DNA from: an uncultured Chlorobiaceae bacterium
GTDB taxonomy: Bacteria; Bacteroidota; Chlorobiia; Chlorobiales; Chlorobiaceae
Direction: 5' to 3'
DNA length: 20,589 nucleotides
Assembly (NCBI GenBank): GCA_903929845.1
Contig: CAIYWF010000325.1
Coordinates: forward strand, 1-20,589
How positions within the stretch are numbered: the stretch's first letter is position 1; every line of letters begins with the position of its first letter. Positions 7,533-15,233 of this stretch are shown here, one piece after another. Both the position numbers and the translations under genes were made by a program. The notes beneath the pieces were generated by a model. It was not told the origin of the DNA. It searched no databases and was given only the letters and a program-made list of their open reading frames with translations.

Positions 7533-8627
7533 CAGTCACCGAATTCGGAGAGATATCTTTCCATGAACTCGTCGAGGTCTCCGTCAAGCACGGTTTCCAC
7601 GTCGAAGCGCTCGTAGTTGGTGCGGTGATCTTTGATGCGTCGGTCGTCGAGTACGTAACTGCGAATCTGGCTTCCCCATTCGATTTTTTTCTTTTTGCCC
7701 TCAATCTCCCGCTTTTTGGCCTCCTCTTCATCCCGCTGCCGCTGATAGAGCTGAGCCATCAGCATTTTCATGGCGCGCTCCCTGTTCTGGAACTGTGACC
7801 GCTCCTCCTGACAGCCGACCACAATACCGGTAGGAAGATGCTTGATGCGTACAGCCGTCTCAACCTTGTTGACGTTCTGGCCGCCCTTGCCGCCGCTGCG
7901 GAAGGTTGATAGTTCAAGATCCTCCTTGCGGACGTCGATTTCAACGTCGGGCGGCGCCTCCGGGTAGGTGAAGACACTGGCAAAAGAGGTGTGCCGCCGG
8001 GCATTCGAGTCATAAGGGGAGACGCGTACCAGCCGATGCACGCCGTTTTCAGCTTTCAGATAGCCGTAAGCGTAGGGCCCCTGAATTTCGAGCGTTGCGG
8101 CTTTTATGCCTGCCCCGTCGCCCTCCTGATAGTCGTCGGTGTAGATCTTGAACCCTTTGCGTTCAGCCCAACGCATGTACATCCGGTAGAGCATCTCCGC
8201 CCAGTCCTGTGCCTCGGTTCCTCCCGCTCCGGCATGAATGGTGATCATGGCATTGCCTGCGTCATCCTTGCCAGAGAGCATGTTCTTGAACTCAATTGCA
8301 GTGATATCGTGTTCAATTGAAGCGATAGTTGTGGTGAGTTCTTCACCAAAGGATTCGTCCTCAAGTTCTATGGCAATATCAAACTCATCCTGACAGAAGC
8401 GCGCCTTTGAGGCAATCTTGTCGTACTCTTCAGTCCACGATTTGTGTTCGTTCAACTCCTTCAGAATTTTGTTGGCGGCTTTCTGATCATTCCAGAAAAC
8501 CGGATCGGTGGTTATTTTTTCAAGGTCGCCGATTTTTTCCTTACGTTCATCGACGTCAAAGATACCCCCGTAACTGTTCGAGGCGACGATGAATCTCCTG
8601 CAGTCTTTCTTTTTGTGGTTCAAACAT
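7532..8627 (-). CDS. prfB: Peptide chain release factor 2, expressed by programmed +1 frameshift
   Basis: RF2 terminates translation at UGA and UAA. Read leftward, ATG 8627-8625 opens a 23-codon frame 'MFEPQKERLQEIHRRLEQL'-RGYL that ends in TGA at 8558-8556. Skipping one T after CTT (8561-8559) moves into the long frame beginning 'DVDERKEKIG' at 8557 and running to TGA 7534-7532. The joined product is 364 residues, close to the 365 of E. coli RF2. The N-terminal residues of the uninterrupted long frame upstream of the site are an out-of-frame artefact. Family marks: 'FRSGGKGGQNVNKVET' with G248-G249-Q250, and the codon-reading motif S203-P204-Y205 (usually SPF). It heads an operon with a phosphoesterase (one-base overlap) and an M23 peptidase. 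Expression is presumably self-regulated through the frameshift. Confidence 0.96.
8555..8571 (-). promoter_or_regulatory. RF2 autoregulatory programmed +1 frameshift site
   Basis: On the minus strand the bases read ACGGGGGTATCTTTGAC. This is the classical prfB signal: a Shine-Dalgarno-like G run just upstream, slippery CTT, then in-frame TGA followed by C, a poor termination context. When RF2 is scarce the ribosome pauses at UGA and slips +1 to make full-length RF2. The E. coli version reads AGGGGGTATCTTTGAC, so the match is almost complete, which makes this very secure. Confidence 0.95.
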
Positions 8628-8881
8628 GATTTCTTCTGCTATTTTTTGATAAATAAAGTGATCTCCCTAAAGGAACAATTTTTTTCAGGAGAAATCAAAG
8701 GTTGCCGCTGGGGTCATGATTTTATTGCTCTTTTAACTTTGAATAAGTATCTAAGCAAAAAAGTAAAGGAGTTTTCATATTTTCAGTTCTGTTAAAAAAA
8801 ACAGTGAGCAGCGCCGGAACTGTTAATCCGGATGAACTGCATTATGGCCGGGATTCTCCAAGGTACCAACCAGAGATATTA
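8628..8881. promoter_or_regulatory. Divergent regulatory region between prfB and glgE, with structured leader
   Basis: An AT-rich region separating two divergent operons, so it must hold a promoter for each; I cannot assign hexamers with confidence. On the glgE side several short inverted repeats overlap: CTGTT 8789-8793 with AACAG 8800-8804; CAGTTC 8784-8789 with GAACTG 8817-8822; and CCGGA 8814-8818 with TCCGG 8827-8831. The second and third share bases 8817-8818 and cannot form together. The open frame from GTG 8804 runs through this stretch in phase with glgE, but the added residues do not look like GlgE. Confidence 0.4.
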
Positions 8882-10894
8882 ATGATGAATAATACATTTC
8901 GAAGGGCGCTTCCTCAGTATTGCAATCAAACGTTTGACGGTCGTCAACGGGTTGTCATAGAAAAGGTCTCGCCTGAACTTGATGGGGGCAAGTACCCGGC
9001 GAAAGGGATTGAGGGAGAGAGTATTACTGTAGAGGCAGACATTTTTGTTGATGGCGCCGATACCATCTTTGCAGAGCTCTGTTTCCGGCCTGCCGGCAGT
9101 GCAGGGTGGCAGCGCTCTCCGATGGTCTCTCAAGGCAATGACCTGTGGAGAGGATCTTTTACGGTTGGTCTTCCCGGTCAATATGAATACACGATTGAAG
9201 CAAGGGTCGACCATTTCGAAACATGGAAAAAGGGATTGGCCAAAAAAATTGATGCAGCTCAGGATGTTTCCCTTGATCTGCAGATCGGTGCGCTTCTTGT
9301 CGACAAAGGGGTTGAAAGGGCCGATGCCCCCGATGCCGGGGAACTCGCTCTCTTTGCTTCTCAGCTTCGTTCTGACAAGAGTGCCGAGGCCGCTTCGGCT
9401 GCGATTGATGCCCGGCTTACTCTGCTGATGGCTCGTTATCCCGACAAGGATTATGCCTCCATGTACGATAAGGTGCTTGGCCTGAGGGTTGAGCAGAAAA
9501 AAGCAGGATGCAGTGCATGGTATGAGCTTTTTCCTCGTTCATGGAGTACGGAACCCGATACCCATGGCACCTTCAATGATTGTCACCGCCTGCTGCCGAT
9601 GATTGCCGGGATGGGGTTCGACGTTGTGTATCTGCCACCGATTCATCCGATTGGCCATACCAAGCGGAAAGGCAAGAATAATGCACTTGTCGCCGCTCCC
9701 GGAGAGCCCGGAAGCTGCTGGGCAATTGGCAACCGTGACGGAGGGCACAAGGCTGTCCACTCTGAGCTTGGCACCGTTGAAGATTTTGCGGCATTTGTTG
9801 CGGCTGCAGAGGAACACGGGATCTCTATTGCTCTTGATATTGCTTTTCAGTGTTCACCCGATCACCCTTATGTACAGGAGCACCCGCAATGGTTTACCTG
9901 GCGTCCTGATGGAACCGTACAATTTGCTGAAAATCCTCCGAAGAAATATGAGGATATTCTTCCCATTAATTTTGAGTCTGCCGACTGGCAGAACCTCTGG
10001 ATTGAGCTGAAAAGCATTTTTCTGTTCTGGATTGGCAAGGGCGTGAAAATTTTCCGTGTTGACAATCCTCATACGAAAGCCTTTCCTTTCTGGGAGTGGG
10101 CTATTGCATCAATAAGAGAGGAGCACCCTGATACTGTTTTTCTGGCCGAGGCATTTACCCGCCCAAAATTGATGGCACGCCTTGCCAGGATTGGTTATAG
10201 TCAATCTTACAGCTACTTTACCTGGCGCAATACAAAGCAGGAAATTCAGGAGTATATGGTTGAACTGACCACATCGTCCCTGAAACATTTCATGCGGGCA
10301 AACTTCTGGCCAAACACTCCTGATATTCTTCACGAAGAGTTACAGAAAGGCGAACGGGAAAAATTTATTATCCGTCTGGTGCTTGCCGCAACATTGTCTT
10401 CAAACTACGGGATGTACGGCCCAGCTTATGAACTCTGCGAGCATCTCCCCGTAGAGGGCAGGGAGGAGTATCTCAATTCCGAAAAATATGAAATCAGGCA
10501 ATGGGATAGGGACCGGCCCGGAAACATCCGCGCAGAGATTACCCGCATTAACCGGATCAGGAAGGAGAACCCCTCCCTGCAGCAGACAAACAACCTCACC
10601 TTTGTGCGTATTGAAGCATCTCCGGGCAATGAACATGACATGCTGATGGGTTATGTGAAGCGATCGGAAGATGACAGTAATATCATACTTGCGGTGGTTA
10701 ATCTTGATCAGTATTCTACGCAGCGAGGATGGCTTCGCTTTCCGCTCGAACTTTTCGGACTTTCTCCCCTTCATCCGTTCATGGTTGAGGATCTGCTTAA
10801 CGGGAATCGCTATCAATGGAACGGCGAATGGAATTTTGTAGAAGTGAACCCGTTCAGCATGCCTGCGCATATTTTTCGGGTAACGCTTGCCTGA
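8882..10894 (+). CDS. glgE: Alpha-1,4-glucan:maltose-1-phosphate maltosyltransferase
   Basis: GlgE (GH13 subfamily 3) adds maltosyl units from alpha-maltose-1-phosphate to a growing 1,4-glucan in the cytosol. The protein opens with the family's N-terminal beta domain ('RVVIEKVSPELDGGKYPAKG'). The GH13 barrel follows: 'AWYELFPRSWS', 'GFDVVYLPPIHPIGHTKRKG', the nucleophile Asp in 'FRVDNPHTKAF' and the acid/base Glu in 'FLAEAFTRPK'. A C-terminal beta domain ends near 'NPFSMPAHIFRV'. Start ATG 8882 gives 670 residues with catalytic residues at D394 and E423, the same numbers I recall for Streptomyces GlgE. The in-frame GTG at 8804 has no ribosome site and would add 26 unrelated residues. The gene is followed after 51 bases by the treS-maltokinase fusion that makes its substrate, so the two probably form an operon. 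Confidence 0.95.
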   Translation: MMNNTFRRALPQYCNQTFDGRQRVVIEKVSPELDGGKYPAKGIEGESITVEADIFVDGADTIFAELCFRPAGSAGWQRSPMVSQGNDLWRGSFTVGLPGQYEYTIEARVDHFETWKKGLAKKIDAAQDVSLDLQIGALLVDKGVERADAPDAGELALFASQLRSDKSAEAASAAIDARLTLLMARYPDKDYASMYDKVLGLRVEQKKAGCSAWYELFPRSWSTEPDTHGTFNDCHRLLPMIAGMGFDVVYLPPIHPIGHTKRKGKNNALVAAPGEPGSCWAIGNRDGGHKAVHSELGTVEDFAAFVAAAEEHGISIALDIAFQCSPDHPYVQEHPQWFTWRPDGTVQFAENPPKKYEDILPINFESADWQNLWIELKSIFLFWIGKGVKIFRVDNPHTKAFPFWEWAIASIREEHPDTVFLAEAFTRPKLMARLARIGYSQSYSYFTWRNTKQEIQEYMVELTTSSLKHFMRANFWPNTPDILHEELQKGEREKFIIRLVLAATLSSNYGMYGPAYELCEHLPVEGREEYLNSEKYEIRQWDRDRPGNIRAEITRINRIRKENPSLQQTNNLTFVRIEASPGNEHDMLMGYVKRSEDDSNIILAVVNLDQYSTQRGWLRFPLELFGLSPLHPFMVEDLLNGNRYQWNGEWNFVEVNPFSMPAHIFRVTLA

Positions 10895-10945
10895 TACAAT
10901 TTATTTTTTAACGCATTAACTCTTTATACCTTTAACGAACTCAAC

Positions 10946-13900
10946 ATGTATCAACCCGAACCGCTCTGGTACAAAGACGCAATTATTTACGAGGCGCATG
11001 TCAAGACGTTTTATGACAGCAACAATGACGGTATAGGCGATTTTCAGGGATTGCGCCAGAAGCTTGGCTACCTTCAAAGTCTTGGCGTTACCGCAATATG
11101 GCTGCTACCCTTTTATCCTTCGCCGCTGCGTGATGATGGATACGATATTGCCGACTATATGAGCGTCAATCCCGACTACGGTACGATGGAAGATTTCAGA
11201 GAGTTTCTTGAAGAGGCACACACTCTTGGGCTGAAGGTAATTACTGAACTTGTGGTAAACCACACTTCCGACCAGCATGCCTGGTTCCAGCGCGCCAGAA
11301 AAGCTCCTGCAGGATCACCTGAACGGAATTTCTATGTCTGGAATGACGATCCAAATAAGTATTCTGAAACCCGCATTATTTTTCAGGATTTTGAGACTTC
11401 CAACTGGACATGGGACCCTGTTGCCGGTCAGTATTACTGGCACCGTTTTTATCATCATCAGCCAGACCTGAACTTTGAAAACCCGGCAGTCCACAAGGCG
11501 CTCCTCGATGTGCTCGATTTCTGGCTTGGCATGGGTGTAGACGGTCTCCGGCTTGATGCAGTGCCATATCTTTACGAGGAAGAGGGTACCAACTGCGAAA
11601 ACCTTCCCCAGACCTACGACTATCTGAGGGGACTGCGCACCTATGTCGATGAGCACTATCCCAACCGTATGCTGCTTGCTGAAGCCAATCAGTGGCCTGA
11701 AGATTCTGCGGCATATTTTGGCAAGGGCGATATGTGTCACATGAACTTCCATTTTCCCCTGATGCCGCGCATGTACATGGCGCTTGCCACTGAAGACCGT
11801 TTTCCCATTATCGATATTCTCGAACAGACCCCGGAAATTCCGGAGAACTGCCAGTGGGCCTCATTTCTGCGCAATCATGACGAGCTGACGCTTGAAATGG
11901 TTACCGACGAGGAGCGTGACTACATGCGCCGGGTTTATGCCAACGATCCCAGGGCCCGTATCAACCTTGGTATTCGGCGCCGTCTTGCCCCGCTCATGGC
12001 CAACGACCGCCGCAAAATTGAGCTGATGAACATCATGCTGCTCTCCCTTCCCGGCACTCCGGTGCTGTACTATGGCGACGAGATCGGCATGGGCGACAAC
12101 TACTATCTTGGCGATCGTGATGGTGTACGTACTCCCATGCAGTGGAATTCCGACCGCAACGCAGGCTTTTCCCGCGCCAATCCACAGAGACTGCAGTTGC
12201 CGGTTATTATTGATCCTGAATATCACTATGAAGCGGTCAACGTCGAAGTACAGGAAAGCAATGTCAACTCTCTGCTCTGGTGGATGCGTCATGCTATTTC
12301 AACAGCACATCGTTACAAATCTCTCAGCCGGGGGACTATTGAGTTTTTGCAGGTGAGCAATCCCAAGGTGCTGATTTTTATCCGCCAGTTTGAGGATGAA
12401 ACCATGCTTTCGATCATCAACCTCTCAAAAAATGTCCAGGCGATAACGATTGATCTTTCCCGTTTTGATGGATATATTCCTGAAGAGGTTTTCAGCCTGA
12501 ACCGTTTTCCGAAAATCAGGAAAATTCCCTATATGGTCGCACTCGGATCGTATGGTTATTTCTGGTTGAAGTTGATCAAGGATGAGGTCGATACTCGCGC
12601 CTCTCTCAAAAAGTCTTTTGCTTCTGTCTCCCGCTGGCCAGCTCTTTTTACCGGAAAAAGCAAAGAGCAGCTCGAAACCGGGATTCTGCCACAGTACTAC
12701 AACGCAAGTCGATGGTTTGGGGGCAAGGCGCGCAATATCATGCGCATTTCTATAATCGATACCATTCTTGTGGCAGGGATGACAAAGGCAAAGCTGCTGA
12801 TTACTGAAGTTCGCTATTCAAGTGGTGAAAATGATCTTTATCAACTGCCTCTCTGTTTTGCGCCGCTCTCCTCAATCAGCGATTCAGACGACAACTTCTG
12901 CAAGAGAGTCATTGCAAGGGTCGTGATTGGCGATGAAGAGGGGTATCTGTGTGATGCAACCTTCGACAGTCGCTTCCTGAAGCAGCTTTACTCCATTGTC
13001 ACCGGCAAAGAGACATGGCAGGGTAAGGCAGGTCTTGTGTCCGGGTTGAAGTCTTTGAAGCTTGATGCCATAAACGAAAGCATGACTGGTCAGGAGTCTG
13101 AACCAGTCCTGATGGGTGTCGAGCAGACGAACACCTCCATCAGGTTTCACAACGATCTCTGCCTCAAACTTTACCGCCGCATTGAAATCGGAGTCTCTCC
13201 TGAGGTTGAAATGTGCAGTGCGCTGAGCGATCAGACGACGTTTACCAACCTTCCCGCTTACTTTGGATCGCTGAACTACGACCAGAGCCGTTCCAGCCGC
13301 TACTCGCTTGGTATTTTGCAGAATTATGTGCAGAACGAAGGCGATGCGTGGCAGCTTACACTTGGTCATGTGCAGCGATATTATGACGACCTCCGGGTAA
13401 AAATCAAGGCAGGCGTTGCGCTTCCGGCGATTTCGGCATTGAGCGGAACTCCTGTGCAGCTTCCTGAGATTATGCATGAGCTTATTGGCGGCGTCTACCT
13501 CAGTATCATTGAAAAGCTGGCAGAAAGGACTGCCGAAATGCACCTCTCACTGGCCTCGCTCGACAGTGATCCGGCATTTGCTCCTGAAGCCTTTACCACG
13601 CTTTATCAGCGCTCTGTCTATCAGGCCATGTGTGAGCAGGTGAAACGCGCGGTTATTTTGATTCGCGAACTTATGCCCAAACTGCCAGCCGAGCAGCAGC
13701 CCCTTGCCACTCTTTTTGTGCAGAAACAGAAGCAGATTCTGCAGCAGTTTGATCCAATAAGACTTGAAAAAATTGATGCATTGAAAATCAGGATCCATGG
13801 TGATTATCACCTTGGTCAGGTGCTGTTTACCGGTAAAGATTTTGTGATTATCGATTTTGAGGGTGAGCCATCCCGCCCACTTTCCGAGCGCAAGATAAAA

Positions 13901-14239
13901 CGTTCAGTCTTCCGTGATATTTCAGGTATGCTCCGCTCCTTTGATTATGCGGTCTATAATGTTTTGCAGAGTCACTCCATTATCCATCCTGAAGAGAGAA
14001 ATGGGCTCGAACCCTGGGCCGATCGCTGGAGCTATTATGTTGGACAGCACTTTATTGACAGCTATTTTGAAAAGACAAGGGGTAGTGATATTGTTCCCGC
14101 AGATCCGAAACAGCGTGAGCATCTAATGCGAGGCTACCTGATGAACAAGGCAATCTACGAGCTCAACTACGAACTCAACAACCGGCCTGAATGGGCCTCT
14201 ATACCGCTTAAGGGGATTCTGAAGATTCTGGAATCGTAA
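10946..14239 (+). CDS. treS: Bifunctional trehalose synthase / maltokinase (TreS-Mak fusion)
   Basis: The N-terminal half (about 1-545) is trehalose synthase, a GH13 enzyme interconverting trehalose and maltose. It has 'WYKDAIIYEAHVKTFYDSN', nucleophile D204 ('GLRLDAVPYL'), acid/base E246 ('LLAEANQWP') and transition-state D312 ('LRNHDELTLE'). The C-terminal half (about 560-1097) is maltokinase (Pep2/Mak). It has 'YYNASRWFGGKAR', the catalytic loop 'HGDYHLGQ' at 951-958 with D953, and metal-binding 'DFEGEP' with D970, in place of the DFG of protein kinases. It phosphorylates maltose to maltose-1-phosphate with ATP. Fusion of the two is known in other bacteria; at 1097 residues both halves are complete. 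With the upstream glgE this covers trehalose to maltose-1-phosphate to glucan. The start ATG 10946 lacks a strong ribosome site. A hairpin lies 17 bases beyond the stop. Confidence 0.95.
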   Translation: MYQPEPLWYKDAIIYEAHVKTFYDSNNDGIGDFQGLRQKLGYLQSLGVTAIWLLPFYPSPLRDDGYDIADYMSVNPDYGTMEDFREFLEEAHTLGLKVITELVVNHTSDQHAWFQRARKAPAGSPERNFYVWNDDPNKYSETRIIFQDFETSNWTWDPVAGQYYWHRFYHHQPDLNFENPAVHKALLDVLDFWLGMGVDGLRLDAVPYLYEEEGTNCENLPQTYDYLRGLRTYVDEHYPNRMLLAEANQWPEDSAAYFGKGDMCHMNFHFPLMPRMYMALATEDRFPIIDILEQTPEIPENCQWASFLRNHDELTLEMVTDEERDYMRRVYANDPRARINLGIRRRLAPLMANDRRKIELMNIMLLSLPGTPVLYYGDEIGMGDNYYLGDRDGVRTPMQWNSDRNAGFSRANPQRLQLPVIIDPEYHYEAVNVEVQESNVNSLLWWMRHAISTAHRYKSLSRGTIEFLQVSNPKVLIFIRQFEDETMLSIINLSKNVQAITIDLSRFDGYIPEEVFSLNRFPKIRKIPYMVALGSYGYFWLKLIKDEVDTRASLKKSFASVSRWPALFTGKSKEQLETGILPQYYNASRWFGGKARNIMRISIIDTILVAGMTKAKLLITEVRYSSGENDLYQLPLCFAPLSSISDSDDNFCKRVIARVVIGDEEGYLCDATFDSRFLKQLYSIVTGKETWQGKAGLVSGLKSLKLDAINESMTGQESEPVLMGVEQTNTSIRFHNDLCLKLYRRIEIGVSPEVEMCSALSDQTTFTNLPAYFGSLNYDQSRSSRYSLGILQNYVQNEGDAWQLTLGHVQRYYDDLRVKIKAGVALPAISALSGTPVQLPEIMHELIGGVYLSIIEKLAERTAEMHLSLASLDSDPAFAPEAFTTLYQRSVYQAMCEQVKRAVILIRELMPKLPAEQQPLATLFVQKQKQILQQFDPIRLEKIDALKIRIHGDYHLGQVLFTGKDFVIIDFEGEPSRPLSERKIKRSVFRDISGMLRSFDYAVYNVLQSHSIIHPEERNGLEPWADRWSYYVGQHFIDSYFEKTRGSDIVPADPKQREHLMRGYLMNKAIYELNYELNNRPEWASIPLKGILKILES

Positions 14240-14255
14240 TTTCGCCATTGAACGC

Positions 14256-14284
14256 ACGGGTCTGTCGGAGTACGGCAGGCCCGT
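14256..14284. terminator. Hairpin between convergent treS and mazG, possible bidirectional terminator
   Basis: The stem ACGGGTCTG / CAGGCCCGT forms 9 pairs (one G-T wobble) and can extend by two more pairs to a 7-base loop. It sits between treS (stop 14239) and mazG (stop 14300), where a bidirectional terminator is expected. No clear T run follows on either strand, so intrinsic termination is inferred from position and stem strength only. Confidence 0.55.
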
Positions 14285-14299
14285 CGCTTTCGAAGTCGC

Positions 14300-15109
14300 C
14301 TATTTCTCCTTTGCCAATCTCCACAGCACGTCGAGCTCTTCCGGGCTGTACTCCTGCCATTGACGGCCTGACGCCTCAACTTTTTCCTCAATCTTGCGGA
14401 AACGTCCCATAAACTTGTTGGTGGCTTTGCGGAGGGAGTCTTCAGGGTTTGTGCCGAGGAAGCGGCTGTAGTTGACAAGGGTAAAGAGAAGATCACCGAA
14501 CTCATTCTCCTGCTCTTCCTTGCTCGCTGCGTTTTTCAGCTCTTTGATTTCTTCGACAAGCTTGTCGAGCACTCCCTCATCGCTTGGCCAGTCAAAGCCG
14601 ACGCCGGAAACCTTTTTCTGTACCCGGTAGGCGCGCAGGAGCTCCGACATGGCGTTCGGCACGCCATCGAGCATGCTTTTTCTGCCTTCTTTTCGTTTGA
14701 GCGTTTCCCAGTTTTTCAGCACATCCTGTTCGGTTTCAGCAAAAGTGTCTCCGAAGACATGTGGATGGCGGCTGATGAGCTTGTGGCAGAGCGCTTCGAA
14801 AACATCGGCAAAAGAGAATGTTCCTCGCTCTTCGCCAAGGAGAACCTGAAAGCAGAGATGCAGAAAGAGATCACCGCACTCTTTTTTAAGTTCAATCTCG
14901 TCCTCCTGGTCTATGGCATGTATCAGCTCATAGCTCTCTTCAAGCAGCAGGTGAGCCAGAGACTCAGGAGTCTGTTTCCGATCCCACGGGCACTCCTGCC
15001 GCAACACGTTAACAAGGCTCAGTACCCGTTCAAACTGTTCGGGGAGGGTTCTTTCTCTCTGTGCAACAATATCAGCTTTTAACAGCTCAATCAAAATTTT
15101 CTCAGGCAT
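14300..15109 (-). CDS. mazG: Nucleoside triphosphate pyrophosphohydrolase MazG
   Basis: MazG hydrolyses NTPs and dNTPs to NMP plus PPi, a house-cleaning and stress-related activity in the cytosol. ATG 15109 ('MPEKILIELL') is preferred over an in-frame TTG at 15139; it gives 269 residues, normal for the two-domain type. Domain 1 shows 'CPWDRKQT' at 40-47, the metal-binding 'EESYE' at 57-61 and 'ECGD' at 77-80, and 'SRHPHVFGD'. Domain 2 repeats the fold with 'VGFDWPS', 'EEIKEL' and 'ENEFGDLLFTLVNYSR'. Both EExxE and ExxD metal sites look intact. It is a single-gene unit, divergent from mnmE (124-base gap) and convergent with treS across a hairpin. Confidence 0.95.
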   Translation of the reverse strand: MPEKILIELLKADIVAQRERTLPEQFERVLSLVNVLRQECPWDRKQTPESLAHLLLEESYELIHAIDQEDEIELKKECGDLFLHLCFQVLLGEERGTFSFADVFEALCHKLISRHPHVFGDTFAETEQDVLKNWETLKRKEGRKSMLDGVPNAMSELLRAYRVQKKVSGVGFDWPSDEGVLDKLVEEIKELKNAASKEEQENEFGDLLFTLVNYSRFLGTNPEDSLRKATNKFMGRFRKIEEKVEASGRQWQEYSPEELDVLWRLAKEK

Positions 15110-15233
15110 GGTCAATGGTGTTTGGCGTTCGCTCCTCAACTGAGTGATGAAGTTACTCTTTCTTGCGGGTATTTCTTATACTTGAAGACAGGGTTCAGTA
15201 AACCGATCCATACCATTTCGACATTCGAGAGCC
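15110..15233. promoter_or_regulatory. Divergent intergenic region mazG / mnmE
   Basis: A 124-base gap between two divergent genes that must carry both promoters. A TATACT hexamer at about 15178-15183, roughly 50 bases before mnmE, could be a -10 element, but I find no good -35 partner. A weak GAGAG just before ATG 15234 may be the mnmE ribosome site. Nothing else stands out. Confidence 0.3.

Noticed and set aside
8589..8795. 68-codon rightward frame across the prfB start and promoter region
   Set aside because: Its beginning is antisense to the true RF2 N-terminus, the rest covers promoter DNA, and the product is low-complexity Phe/Lys-rich without a family look.
8804..8881. 26-residue N-terminal extension of GlgE from GTG 8804
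   Set aside because: No ribosome site, no resemblance to GlgE N-termini, and ATG 8882 gives standard catalytic residue positions.
12884..13543. 219-codon open frame antisense to the maltokinase half of treS
   Set aside because: The sense strand encodes a continuous conserved kinase domain; the antisense product has no recognisable features.
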